Positions 9,065 through 18,139 of a DNA stretch of 64,000 nucleotides are shown piece after piece (within the stretch, counting starts at the first letter, position 1; the number at the start of each line of letters is the position of its first letter). Origin of the DNA: Mesorhizobium sp. M3A.F.Ca.ET.080.04.2.1 (GTDB taxonomy: Bacteria; Pseudomonadota; Alphaproteobacteria; Rhizobiales; Rhizobiaceae); NCBI RefSeq assembly GCF_003952525.1, contig NZ_CP034451.1, positions 1-64,000 of the forward strand. The letters are read 5' to 3'. Below the pieces are notes generated by a model. It was given only the letters and a program-made list of their open reading frames with translations. It had not been told where the DNA came from and did no database searches. A program made the translations under genes and the position numbers.

Positions 9065-9902
9065 TGTTGGTCCGTGGCTGAGCATAATTTGGCGCGCGGC
9101 CGGCACGAAAAGCCGTCATTGCTTCGCGCGGATCGTGTGTCGAAGCCAGAAGATATGCCGTCATGATCTCCATTTCGCGGCTGTCGTCGAGCGACATCGA
9201 AGGCAAAATATCCAACAATTTCTTCTGGAACTGCAGCGCCATCGGTGAGGATTTGCGCAGTTGATTTATTAGCTTCAGGGACTCGGCCCTGATGTCGTTG
9301 TCGGCGGCAATCCGGCTTACAAGACCCAACTGCTCGGCACGTGCAGCCGGAAGCTTCTCATTGAGCAACAGCATGCGGCGTGCCCATCCGAGGCCCAGCG
9401 TGTGCGTAAGCAGGTATGTGGCGCCCATGCCGACGTTCCAGCCATGTTGGGTTTCCGGCAGCCAGAAAATCGCATCTGGGGCGGCGACTACGTAATCACA
9501 CGCCAAGGCAATTTCCAAAGCCTGGCCGATGACCCAGCCATGCACGGCTGCGATTGAGTTGATGTGGGGGTGCCTCAAGATGCGCGCCAGGTCCGTGAGG
9601 CCGCGCTCGGAAGCAATCAACTCGTACATGCCGGAATCCGGGCCTGGGCTGACCGACTCCACGAGATCCTGGTAACCATCGAGGGAAGCACCAGAGGAGA
9701 AGTTCTCGCCCTTGCCGTGAAGGACAATCCATCGGTGGCCCGATCGCGCGGCATCCTCGGTGGCCTCCACAATGCCAGAGACCATGACGGGATCCATGGC
9801 ATTGAGTGACCGAGGCGAATTTAACCCTATGAAGACGGTCTCGTCTTCGATTTCGCAGATGACTTGCCCGGCACCATATGATTCCTGCATTACATGCTCC
9901 AT
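9045..9902 (-). CDS. enoyl-CoA hydratase/isomerase family protein
   Basis: A 285-residue crotonase-fold protein. The oxyanion-hole region GENFSSGASLDGYQDL and the helix AAVHGWVIGQALEIALACDY are recognisable, as is PETQHGWNVGMGATYLLT. It acts on a CoA thioester (hydration, isomerisation or C-C cleavage; the family is broad). Its ATG overlaps the stop of the flavoenzyme gene by one base (TAATG), and its end overlaps the ligase start. The gene order suggests a short pathway: oxidise, activate with CoA, hydrate, cleave. Confidence 0.85.
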   Translation of the reverse strand: MEHVMQESYGAGQVICEIEDETVFIGLNSPRSLNAMDPVMVSGIVEATEDAARSGHRWIVLHGKGENFSSGASLDGYQDLVESVSPGPDSGMYELIASERGLTDLARILRHPHINSIAAVHGWVIGQALEIALACDYVVAAPDAIFWLPETQHGWNVGMGATYLLTHTLGLGWARRMLLLNEKLPAARAEQLGLVSRIAADNDIRAESLKLINQLRKSSPMALQFQKKLLDILPSMSLDDSREMEIMTAYLLASTHDPREAMTAFRAGRAPNYAQPRTNNGASKS

Positions 9903-11131
9903 TAGCCCAAGGAATAACTGAAATCGTTGGTAAGCGTTGAGCGATCAATTCCGAGCTGCGCGATGAGCGCCGATTTCGGCCGCCCCATCGCCAGGTCGGC
10001 CAGTCCCTCAGCTGCGACCAGGGCCGAGCTGTTGCCGAAAGAGAATCCCGACGCCACGAGGAGCCCGGTCGCTGCTGGATGACGGTCAATGATGGGGAGG
10101 TTGTCGGAGGTATAGGGAATGCGGCCGGCCCAGCTTTCCTTGAATCCGCTCGCGGAAAGACCTGGAAAAAGGCGCACGAAGCGCCTGAGTATCCTGCCGA
10201 CGCCGTCGACGTCAGGCTCCCAGCTGAAACCGGCATCATCGACCGGTCCGCCGAAGACGTATGAGCCGTCGCTGCGCTGCGAGATCGCGTCCATCATGCA
10301 CTCGCCGGCCTTGGTTTCCCGTCTGTCGAACAGATCAGGCGAGAAGCTGGGCAGGTCCTTGACGAGCGGTGTGTAGGCCGCCAAGCAAATGGCACCGTAG
10401 AGAACACATTTGAGGCGTGGCAGCTGTGGCGTTGTGGCGATGAGCTGATTCCTCATGCTCTTGACCGGAAGCTCAAGCGGCCCGCTGCTCGTGGCCATCC
10501 TGTGCCACGGCCCGGTCGCCCATACCACGATAGGCGCATCGAACCGGCCAGCATGTGTGCTTATCCCGGTGACACGACCGCCAGCCGTCAATATCTCCAG
10601 AACCTCATAACCTTCGAGAACGGTCGCCCCTGATCTCACGGCCGACCCCGCCAACGCTCTCACCACAGTAGCCGTGCCGATCTGGGCGTCCTCGCTGCAA
10701 AAGCTCGCGCCGACGACGTTTTCATCAACGTCGGGGGCGAGCTCGAGGAGCGACTGCCGGTCGATGAATTCGATGTTCAGGCCGTCGCGGCGGCGCGCGT
10801 CGACGAACTCCTTGATCAGTGACAGCTGCCCCTGGCTCTCGCATAGGACGAGGCCGCCGTTCCTGCGATATTCAAAGTCGCCGCCCATCTCATCATGAAA
10901 GTTGTCCAGGAGAAGGCGGTTGCGCCGCGCAATATCCAAGGACACCCCTTTCCGGCCATGCAGAAATACAAAGCCGATGTTGCGCGAGGAAGCGCCGAAT
11001 CCAAGCCGGTTGCGTTCAAACAAGGCCACGTCGAGGCCTTCACTGGCCAACGCGCGTGCTGCCGCCGCGCCGACAATGCCCCCGCCGACAATGATTGCAT
11101 CGAAAGTCCTGCGATCCGATCCGCTCGTCAC
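9902..11131 (-). CDS. FAD-dependent oxidoreductase (DAO family)
   Basis: A 409-residue flavoprotein with the N-terminal dinucleotide fold AIIVGGGIVGAAAARALASE and a C-terminal FAD motif, PIIDRHPAATGLLVASGFS. D-amino-acid-oxidase-family enzymes oxidise amines or amino acids (glycine, sarcosine, D-amino acids and similar). It starts with GTG at 11131 and heads an operon with hydratase, ligase and aldolase. The paired TetR operator lies about 100 bases upstream. With the amino-acid-type importer nearby, deamination or demethylation of an imported amino compound as the first step is plausible but unproved. Confidence 0.85.
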   Translation of the reverse strand: MTSGSDRRTFDAIIVGGGIVGAAAARALASEGLDVALFERNRLGFGASSRNIGFVFLHGRKGVSLDIARRNRLLLDNFHDEMGGDFEYRRNGGLVLCESQGQLSLIKEFVDARRRDGLNIEFIDRQSLLELAPDVDENVVGASFCSEDAQIGTATVVRALAGSAVRSGATVLEGYEVLEILTAGGRVTGISTHAGRFDAPIVVWATGPWHRMATSSGPLELPVKSMRNQLIATTPQLPRLKCVLYGAICLAAYTPLVKDLPSFSPDLFDRRETKAGECMMDAISQRSDGSYVFGGPVDDAGFSWEPDVDGVGRILRRFVRLFPGLSASGFKESWAGRIPYTSDNLPIIDRHPAATGLLVASGFSFGNSSALVAAEGLADLAMGRPKSALIAQLGIDRSTLTNDFSYSLG

Positions 11132-11228
11132 TTTTCAGATCCCAATGTCGTGGCAGGCCCAGAGGGCCGGCTAAATTCCTGAGAACACCCCATCGGAAGA
11201 TCCGTCATAAGGCCACCTCAACGAAATT

Positions 11229-11268
11229 ATCGAACGATCGATAGACCAAAACTTATCGACTGTTCGAT
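11229..11268. promoter_or_regulatory. paired TetR operator upstream of the flavoenzyme operon
   Basis: Inverted repeats ATCGA-N4-TCGAT at 11229-11242 and 11255-11268, centres 26 bp apart, the same sequence and spacing as before the tetR gene. This links the operon at 6707-11131 to the TetR regulator. Confidence 0.65.
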
Positions 11269-11574
11269 AAGTAGTCAATGCGTTGCGGAGCCTCCCCGGC
11301 CATTTTTCACGGCATCGAACTTCGACGGCTTACGCCTGGCCTCGCGACACTAGGTGCCGAGGATCCATCAGGCACCACATCGGAGATCGGCCGCTCGTGG
11401 GCGTGCGGTCGCTTAAGAGGAATGGGGAAGGTTGACGCCAGACAACCTTGCGGCTGGGCAGCCATCACCCATCCCTTTCGGGACAGCGTCAGCCCAGCAG
11501 ATTGTGGGGGCTGCCTGCCGACGATTTCGAGAGTGCCGGAGCCCGCACCTGACGCAGCAAAGTCACAATGCCAT
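11269..11574. other. intergenic region between operons; one hairpin, no gene recognised
   Basis: No convincing coding sequence. A seven-base-pair inverted repeat (AAGGTTG / CAACCTT, eight-base loop) lies at 11428-11449, downstream of the beta-galactosidase gene on its strand. No T run follows, so it is only a weak terminator candidate. A plus-strand frame crosses the region but has no ribosome site or family resemblance. Confidence 0.4.
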
Positions 11575-13734
11575 CTAGTCGGCTCGGTGAACCGTATGCA
11601 TCGAGATCACAGCACAACCATAGCTCTCGAGTTGCAGAGTGTTTCCCACACCCTCACCGGTCAGGAGATCCGTGCCCACCGGCACACCCGGCACCGCCAC
11701 GGGAGCGTCCGTGGTGTTTTGGATGAACATCAACTGGCGATCTTGGGTCTCGCGAACTGATACCTCCACCCCGGTTGGCAACTCTGGAAGCAAGGGCGCG
11801 ACGCCCGCCCGAGCAAGGACTGTATCTGCGACAGCTTCGGCAAGTGCCGGAGTAAGATAGGTGCCAACATAGACGACGCGGCCCTTGCCGAGCTGCCGGC
11901 TGGTGATCGCCGGCTGTCCGGCGCAAAAGCGGTTCGACCAACAGCCCAGCACCTCGGTGTCCGACGCGACCTCGAGCAGTTCGTAGAGATGCGCCGCCTC
12001 AAGCTGCCGGTTACCGAAGGTGAAGTGGTATTTGCGTTCCGCCGACGAGGCGGGCAGCGGCGATGGCGGCACATGAGCGCCCATGGCAGGCTGTCTGAAC
12101 AGGGGGAACAAACCATTGCCACCTTCCGGTACGATTCGGCCGAATTCGGTCACTTTGACGCCGCTCAGCGCTGACAGGGCGGCGCCCGGTGCCTGCTCAC
12201 GGACGATGTGGTTGTTCTCGTCCCTTGTCCCGCTAAGGGCAGAAAGGATCAATGAGCCGCCGTTGCGGACAAAGGTCTCGACTCCTTCGTTCCAATCCTC
12301 CTTCCACATCACCCAGTGCGGGATGTAGAGCGCCTTCAGCCGCGACAGGTCGTCTTCGGGGTGGATGAAGCCGCAGGCTATGCCGTTCCGGTAGCAGTGT
12401 CGGTGCAGGAGCGTTGCGTCTTCGAGCGGGCTGGGAAGCCCGATCGGATAGGTCTTGTGCGCTTCCTGGTTGTCGAAGTCGGCGCCAGCGATGCCAAGAT
12501 CCATCCTTACCGCGGTGCCGAGGATCTGATCCTTGATGCCGGCGATCTCGTGAAAAAATCGGCTGGCCTCGTCATAGCGGCGGCGCGGGACGTCGTCGTG
12601 GTCGATGACGCCCATCCAGTAGATCTCGGCGCCAAAATGGGCGGGGCGCCAGCGAAAAAACAAGATGCCGTCTGCGCCGCGCGCCACCGATGTCATGGCC
12701 ATGCGGCGCATCTCGCCCGGCTCCGGCGTCATCGTCGAGAAGCCCGGCTGGCTGCCGAAGCCCGAGGCCTGCTCCGGAACGATGAAGTTGCCGGAGTAGG
12801 CGCGGCATATGTCGAGATGCAGCGCTTGCGTGGCCGCGTGACCGCCGGTTCGGCGCATCTCGTCGTAGAGCATCGGGTAGATATCGAAGCCGATGAAATC
12901 GAGGTCCTGTCCGAACTGGCCGCGGAAGTCGATGTCGGCGAGCTGGCCGAGATTGTGGAATACGAACCAGTCCGGATTGGCGGCGCGCAGGATCTCGACC
13001 TGGTCGTGCTGGAAAGCCGCCGTCGCCGCGGCCAGGAAGCGATGGTAGTCCTGCACATGCCCGGGGCTCGGATAGGATGGCATCAGCGGCCGCGGCAGGT
13101 CGATTTGCGAGAAATCGTCGTAGGCCGTCGCCCAGAAATGGCCGCCCCAGGCGAAATTCAGCGCGCCGATCGCGCCGTATTTGTGCTGCAGGAATTTCTG
13201 GAATTCCAGCCGCGTCGAAGGCGCGAATGACTCCGAAACCGTCGTGTTGAGCTCGTTGTCGGTCTGCCAGCCGATGACGCGAGGGTTGTTGTTGTAGTGC
13301 TCGGCCATGGCGCGCGTGATGCGGCGGCTGTGAGCGCGAAACACGGGGCTGGTGGTGTCGGCGTGCTGACGCGATCCATGGCTCGCGCGGTGGCCGTTGA
13401 CGTCGACGCGCAACACCTCGGGATAGTTGATGGTCAGCCAGCGCGGCGGCGTTGCTGTCGGCGTGCACATGATCGTGTCGATTCCGACAGCGCCGAGAAC
13501 CTCGATTGCCCGGTCGAACAGATCGAAGTCGAACTTGCCTTCATAGGGCTCGAAAATATGCCAGGCGAACTCCCCCATCCGGACCGTGTTGACGCCGGCG
13601 GCAAGCATGCGCTCGGCGTCGCGTCGCCAGCAGCTCTCGTCGACATGTTCGGGATAGTGCGGTGCTCCCAGAAGGAAGCGGTCGAGATTGAGCGGTCGCC
13701 AAACCGAAAGCGGGGCGGGCTTCTTGCGGTGCAT
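11575..13734 (-). CDS. GH42 beta-galactosidase
   Basis: A 719-residue glycoside hydrolase family 42 enzyme. The N-terminal TIM barrel starts with FLLGAPHYPEHVDESCWRRD. The acid/base is Glu161 in WQTDNELN and the nucleophile Glu321 in NFIVPEQASGFG. A trimerisation domain (about 400-620) and a C-terminal beta domain follow; the length is typical. No signal peptide is present, so it hydrolyses imported beta-galactosides in the cytoplasm. It is the last gene of the sugar ABC operon, 26 bases after the ATPase gene. Control by the divergent ROK protein is inferred from layout. Confidence 0.92.
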   Translation of the reverse strand: MHRKKPAPLSVWRPLNLDRFLLGAPHYPEHVDESCWRRDAERMLAAGVNTVRMGEFAWHIFEPYEGKFDFDLFDRAIEVLGAVGIDTIMCTPTATPPRWLTINYPEVLRVDVNGHRASHGSRQHADTTSPVFRAHSRRITRAMAEHYNNNPRVIGWQTDNELNTTVSESFAPSTRLEFQKFLQHKYGAIGALNFAWGGHFWATAYDDFSQIDLPRPLMPSYPSPGHVQDYHRFLAAATAAFQHDQVEILRAANPDWFVFHNLGQLADIDFRGQFGQDLDFIGFDIYPMLYDEMRRTGGHAATQALHLDICRAYSGNFIVPEQASGFGSQPGFSTMTPEPGEMRRMAMTSVARGADGILFFRWRPAHFGAEIYWMGVIDHDDVPRRRYDEASRFFHEIAGIKDQILGTAVRMDLGIAGADFDNQEAHKTYPIGLPSPLEDATLLHRHCYRNGIACGFIHPEDDLSRLKALYIPHWVMWKEDWNEGVETFVRNGGSLILSALSGTRDENNHIVREQAPGAALSALSGVKVTEFGRIVPEGGNGLFPLFRQPAMGAHVPPSPLPASSAERKYHFTFGNRQLEAAHLYELLEVASDTEVLGCWSNRFCAGQPAITSRQLGKGRVVYVGTYLTPALAEAVADTVLARAGVAPLLPELPTGVEVSVRETQDRQLMFIQNTTDAPVAVPGVPVGTDLLTGEGVGNTLQLESYGCAVISMHTVHRAD

Positions 13735-13760
13735 GCGGATGATACTCTTGAATGCGAGGG

Positions 13761-14906
13761 TCAGGTTGCGGGAACGGGTCTTCGCGGCGTCAGCGTGCGG
13801 CCATCGGGTCCGAACAGATAGGCGTCGGCGATCTCGAAGCCGGCCGTCAGCCGGGCGCCGACACTGATGGGCGACACCTTGTTGAGCTGCACCGTGAAAT
13901 TGCCGGTGCCGCTGTCCGAATTGGTCGCTTGGAGGGGGGAAGCGTCGAGGTAGAGAACCGTTTCCCGTCCCAGATGTTCGACCAGCCGCACGTGGCCAGG
14001 GAACGATGCCTGGCCTGCGTCTGCCCGCTCGAGCACATGCAGGTTTTCCGGTCGGATTCCGACGGTCACCGCGTCGCCAGCTGAAAAGCCGGCCACGTCA
14101 ATGTCGGCGAAGGCAAGCGCCGGCATTCCCGCCGCTGCCAGTGTGAGGCTGGCCGCACCGATTGTTTCCACTCGTGCTTCAATGAAGTTCATGCGCGGCG
14201 CGCCGAGAAAGCCGGCGACGAAGATGTTTGCCGGGTTGGCGTAGAGTTCGAGAGGAGAGCCGACCTGTTCGACCTGCCCCTTGTTCAGCACCACGATCCG
14301 GTCGGCCATGGTCATGGCCTCGATCTGGTCGTGGGTGACGTAGACCATGGTGGATCCGAGCTGCGCGTGAAGGCTGGAAAGCTCCACCCGCATCTGGGTG
14401 CGCAGTGCGGCGTCGAGGTTCGACAGCGGCTCGTCGAACAGGAACACCTCCGGTGAACGCGTGATGGCGCGGCCGATGGCGACGCGCTGGCGCTGCCCGC
14501 CAGACAGTTGCTTCGGGCGCTTGTCGAGTTGCTCCTCGAGGCGAAGGATCTGCGCGGCGCGTTTGACGGCGGCATCGATCTCGGCCTTCGGCCGTTTGGC
14601 CATCCGCAAGCCGAAGCCCATGTTCTCGGCCACGGTCATGTGCGGATAAAGCGCGTAGGACTGAAACACCATGGCGATGCCGCGATCGCCGGGCTCTTCC
14701 CGGGTGACGTCGCGCCCGTTGATCACGACATGGCCGGAGTTGATGGTCTCAAGTCCGGCGATCGTTTTCAGCAAGGTCGACTTTCCGCAGCCCGAAGGCC
14801 CGACCATGACGACGAACTCGCCCTTGTCGATCGTCAGGTCGATCGCCTTCAGGGCATGATAGCCGGCATAGTGCTTGTCGACCTTGCGCAATTCCACGCT
14901 GCTCAT
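13761..14906 (-). CDS. sugar ABC transporter ATP-binding protein (UgpC/MsmK type)
   Basis: About 381 residues: Walker A GPSGCGKST, signature LSGGQRQRVAIGRA, Walker B VFLFDEPLSNLDAALR, switch His VYVTHDQ, then a C-terminal TOBE/OB regulatory domain (about 240-381). ATG at 14906 gives the standard family start SSVELRKVDKHY; an ATG at 14924 is less likely. It drives the importer formed with the two permeases and the SBP upstream, probably for galactosides given the GH42 neighbour. Confidence 0.9.
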   Translation of the reverse strand: MSSVELRKVDKHYAGYHALKAIDLTIDKGEFVVMVGPSGCGKSTLLKTIAGLETINSGHVVINGRDVTREEPGDRGIAMVFQSYALYPHMTVAENMGFGLRMAKRPKAEIDAAVKRAAQILRLEEQLDKRPKQLSGGQRQRVAIGRAITRSPEVFLFDEPLSNLDAALRTQMRVELSSLHAQLGSTMVYVTHDQIEAMTMADRIVVLNKGQVEQVGSPLELYANPANIFVAGFLGAPRMNFIEARVETIGAASLTLAAAGMPALAFADIDVAGFSAGDAVTVGIRPENLHVLERADAGQASFPGHVRLVEHLGRETVLYLDASPLQATNSDSGTGNFTVQLNKVSPISVGARLTAGFEIADAYLFGPDGRTLTPRRPVPAT

Positions 14907-14955
14907 CGCGAGGCGCCTTTTCATGTTTGCGGGTTGTGTCCGTGTGATCCCGAAA

Positions 14956-15807
14956 TCATCCCTTGACCGCCCCCATGGTGAGGCCGCTGATGAAATGTTT
15001 CTGCATTAGGAAGAACATGACGACCGGCGGCAGGGCGACGAAGATCGTTGCCGCCGACACGATGTTCCAGGCCGACGTCCATTCACCGCGCAGATTGTTC
15101 AGCCCGGCGGTGACGGGTTTGACCGCATCGCTCTGGGTCAGCACGATCGCCCAGAAATAGTCGTTCCAGATGAAGGTGAAGGTGAGGATGGCGAGTGCCG
15201 CCAGCGCCGGCCGCACCAGCGGAACCACCACATGGCGCAATGTCTGGAATGGCGAGGCGCCTTCGGCGCGCGCGGCCTGGAACAATTCGCCCGGCAAAGC
15301 GGCGATGAAGTTGCGCATGAAAAGCGTCGCAAAACCGGTCTGGAAGGCGATGTGGAACACGATCAGCGCGTAGACGGTGTCGTAGAGGCCGAGGCGGACC
15401 ATCAGGTCGCGCACCGGGATCATCATGACCTGGGCCGGCAGGAAATTGCCGCCGACGAAGAGCGCGAAAATGAGATTTGAGCCGCGGAACGGATAGCGCG
15501 ATAGCACGAAGCCGGTCAGTGTCGACAGGATCAGAACGCCGATCACCGAGGGGATGGTGATCAAAAGGCTGTTGAGGAAGAAGCGCAGCATCGCGGTCTG
15601 CTCGAAGACCGCCGTGTAATTCTCGACCAGGCTGAATTTCTGCGGCCAGCCCCAGTAATTGCCCGCCATCAACTCCTCGTTGGAGCGGATGGACGTCAGC
15701 ATGACGGCAAGCAGCGGCAGCAGCCAAAGCGCGACGACCAGGGTCACGGCGCCGACATAGAGCGCACGCTGGATTTTCGCGTCTTCGCGGATCGGGCGCG
15801 GGTACAT
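14956..15807 (-). CDS. carbohydrate ABC transporter permease (MalG/LacG type)
   Basis: A 283-residue inner-membrane protein with six predicted membrane segments and the EAA loop ELFQAARAEGASPFQTLRHV followed by VPLVRPALAALAIL. It is the second permease of the sugar importer; its start overlaps the stop of the first permease by one base. Length and motif position fit MalG-family proteins. Confidence 0.9.
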   Translation of the reverse strand: MYPRPIREDAKIQRALYVGAVTLVVALWLLPLLAVMLTSIRSNEELMAGNYWGWPQKFSLVENYTAVFEQTAMLRFFLNSLLITIPSVIGVLILSTLTGFVLSRYPFRGSNLIFALFVGGNFLPAQVMMIPVRDLMVRLGLYDTVYALIVFHIAFQTGFATLFMRNFIAALPGELFQAARAEGASPFQTLRHVVVPLVRPALAALAILTFTFIWNDYFWAIVLTQSDAVKPVTAGLNNLRGEWTSAWNIVSAATIFVALPPVVMFFLMQKHFISGLTMGAVKG

Positions 15808-16691
15808 CAGGCGTTGCTCCGTTCGGCCTTGATGAGGCCGTGCAGGTACCAGGCGATGAAGCTGATCATGATCACGAAGAGAACCGTGGCGATGGCGGCG
15901 CCGTAGCCGAAGCGGTAGGAGAAGATCGATTCCTCATACATCTGGTAGGCGAGCACCGTCGACGAGCCGTACGGACCGCCGGTGGTCATGACAGCGACCA
16001 TGTCGAAGGAGCGCAGCGCGCCGATGACCGTCACCGCGATGGCGATGAACCCGACCTGCGACAGCTGCGGCAGGACGACATGGCGAAGCATGCGCCAGCC
16101 GCGCGCGCCATCGACGCGCCCGGCACCGATCAGGTCCTCGTTGAGGTTGTTCAGTCCGGCCAGGAACAGCACCATGCAGAAGGCGATCTGCGGCCAAAGC
16201 GCTGCGGCGGCGACCGCGAAGGTGGCGAAATTCTCGTCGGAAAGCAGCGCCGGCGCGGTGGCGCCGAACAGGCCGAAGATCAATTGCAGCAATCCGTAGG
16301 TCGGATCATAGACCCAGCCGAAAACGACGCCCACTGTCACGGTCGCCAGCACCAGCGGGACGAAGAAGAGCGACTTCAGAATGCGCATGCCTCTGATCTG
16401 CTGGTTGACGATCAGCGCCAGGGCCAGGCCCATAGGCGGCGCCAGCATGAAGATCAGCAGCCAGATGATGTTGTTCTTGAGCGAGACGTAGAATTGCGGG
16501 TCGTCAGCGAGCTCGGCATAGTTGGCGAGGCCGACCCAGGTCTTTGCGCCGATGCCGTCCCATTCATGCAGCGAGATCCAGACCGTCTCGGCGGAGGCGG
16601 CGAGAATGACCATGCTGAACAGGATAAGGCCCGGCAGCAGGAACAATGTCGGTGTCAACCAATGACGATTTCTGCGCCAGAAGCGGTGCAT
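15807..16691 (-). CDS. sugar ABC transporter permease (MalF/LacF type)
   Basis: A 294-residue membrane permease with a hydrophobic N-terminal segment (TLFLLPGLILFSMVILA), further helices, and the EAA loop DLIGAGRVDGARGWRMLRHV followed by VLPQLSQVGF. It pairs with the permease at 14956-15807. It lies about 60 bases downstream of the binding-protein gene. Confidence 0.9.
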   Translation of the reverse strand: MHRFWRRNRHWLTPTLFLLPGLILFSMVILAASAETVWISLHEWDGIGAKTWVGLANYAELADDPQFYVSLKNNIIWLLIFMLAPPMGLALALIVNQQIRGMRILKSLFFVPLVLATVTVGVVFGWVYDPTYGLLQLIFGLFGATAPALLSDENFATFAVAAAALWPQIAFCMVLFLAGLNNLNEDLIGAGRVDGARGWRMLRHVVLPQLSQVGFIAIAVTVIGALRSFDMVAVMTTGGPYGSSTVLAYQMYEESIFSYRFGYGAAIATVLFVIMISFIAWYLHGLIKAERSNA

Positions 16692-16753
16692 GGGAATTCA
16701 CCCAAAAAAAGGCGGGCGCAGCCCCCGGCTGCCTCCCGCCAGGTCCGGGAGGA

Positions 16754-18025
16754 TCAGCCGAAGATTCTCTTGCGGGTCTTTTCCAGCCGCTCGAGGATCT
16801 GATCGCGCCGTTCGGGCTTGACCATGAATTCCTGCAGCCCCGTCATGCCCTCCTGGGCCATGTCCGGATCGGTGTCGCGATCGTAGTATTGCGAGGTGCC
16901 AACCACCTTCTTCAGTTCCTCGACGGCGGCGTTGACCAGCGGATCCTTGCTCGGCGGACAGTCGTTGCGCGGCGGGATGGCTCCCTCGGCGGCGAGGAAC
17001 GCTCCAAGGTTTTCCGGCTTATAGAAATAGGCGAGGAAGTCGCGGGCGCCTTGCTTGTTCTTGGCGTTGGCCGGGACATGAACGGAGTTGACCGAAAAAT
17101 CCTCATACCTGGCGACGCCGGGGACGAGTTCGGGAAATGGCGCATAGGCGAGCTGCGGGATGTCCGCCTCGGAGAAGGCGGACCTGACGAAGCCACCGAG
17201 ATCCATCATGGCCGCCTTCTTCTGCGCGAGCGCGGCACCTGCCTGCTCCCAGCCGAAGGAACTGTGGTTGGGCGAGAAGAAACCGGCCTTGATCAGATCG
17301 TTCCATTTGTCAAAGATCGGAGTCAGCATCGGATCGGTATACTGGACCTTGCCGTCCATCAGCGCGATGTGCTTGTCGAGGCCGTTGATGCGCAGGTTCA
17401 TATGGTCGAACCAGCCGCCTGCGGGCCACAGTTCCTTGGTGCCGATGCTCATCGGGATCATGCTTGCGGATTTCGCTGCCTCGCCAAAGGCGAGAAAATC
17501 GGTCCAGGTCTTCGGCGGGGTCCAGTTGTGCTCGGCAAAGACATCCTTGCGGTAGAACAGGCCCCAGAGCAGGCCGCCCATCGGCAGGCCATATTGCTTG
17601 TCGCCGACGGTGACTGCGTTTGTTGTGGCGCCGAGCACGTTCTTGTAGTTCTCGCGGGCAAACAGATCGGAGATGTCGTCGAACAAGCCCTTGTTGACGA
17701 AGGCCTTCATGCGGTTACCGGAAAACCAGAAGCAGATGTCGGGAGCGCCGACGACGAGATAGCTGCGGATCGCGGTCTTGTGCGCCTCGTGATCCATGTT
17801 GTTGATGGTGACCTTGGCGCCGGATTTCGCCTCGTACTCGGCCGCCAGCCTGTGCAAGATGTCGCGTTGCCCGACATTACTGAGGTTGGAAATGATGGTG
17901 ATTTCTTGCGCTTGCGCCAATGCTGGGAAGCAAAGGTTTCCAGCGGCGGAGGCAGCGATGGCCGCACCCGTGCCCTTGATAAAGCGGCGTCGCGTCGTGC
18001 GAAGGCCGGCTAAGGCGTTGGTCAT
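16754..18025 (-). CDS. extracellular sugar-binding protein, Tat signal
   Basis: A 423-residue SBP_bac_1 family protein. ATG at 18025 follows GGGAGGAG at a proper distance. The N-terminus carries a twin-arginine-type signal TTRRRFIKGTGAAIAASA, with cleavage expected after ALAQAQ, so it is exported folded to the periplasm. Body motifs such as FPELVPGVARYEDFSVNSV and FLAYFYKPENLGAFL fit the family. It is the first gene of the galactoside operon, divergent from the ROK regulator with a palindromic operator between. Confidence 0.9.
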   Translation of the reverse strand: MTNALAGLRTTRRRFIKGTGAAIAASAAGNLCFPALAQAQEITIISNLSNVGQRDILHRLAAEYEAKSGAKVTINNMDHEAHKTAIRSYLVVGAPDICFWFSGNRMKAFVNKGLFDDISDLFARENYKNVLGATTNAVTVGDKQYGLPMGGLLWGLFYRKDVFAEHNWTPPKTWTDFLAFGEAAKSASMIPMSIGTKELWPAGGWFDHMNLRINGLDKHIALMDGKVQYTDPMLTPIFDKWNDLIKAGFFSPNHSSFGWEQAGAALAQKKAAMMDLGGFVRSAFSEADIPQLAYAPFPELVPGVARYEDFSVNSVHVPANAKNKQGARDFLAYFYKPENLGAFLAAEGAIPPRNDCPPSKDPLVNAAVEELKKVVGTSQYYDRDTDPDMAQEGMTGLQEFMVKPERRDQILERLEKTRKRIFG

Positions 18026-18109
18026 GGCTTTTATCTCCTCCCTGAGAACAGCCGGATTCCAATTGAACCGAGGCAAACGGTAGCGTATGCAGATGAAGCC
18101 GGTCAATAG

Positions 18110-18126
18110 TTAATTTACAAAATTAA
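18110..18126. promoter_or_regulatory. candidate ROK operator, perfect 7-3-7 palindrome
   Basis: TTAATTT-ACA-AAATTAA is a perfect inverted repeat in an AT-rich island between the divergent sugar operon (start 18025) and ROK gene (start 18140). ROK repressors (NagC/Mlc/XylR) bind AT-rich palindromes of this kind. It lies 14 bases before the ROK start, fitting autoregulation and control of the operon. Confidence 0.6.
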
Positions 18127-18139
18127 TAATGGGGACTGA

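Noticed and set aside
11278..11760. 160-codon plus-strand frame between operons
   Set aside because: Runs antisense into the GH42 C-terminus; no start signals.
12316..13230. 304-codon plus-strand frame inside the GH42 gene
   Set aside because: Antisense to the catalytic domain; no start site or family.
15840..16802. 320-codon plus-strand frame over the sugar permease
   Set aside because: Asp/Gln/His-rich antisense frame of a membrane protein gene.
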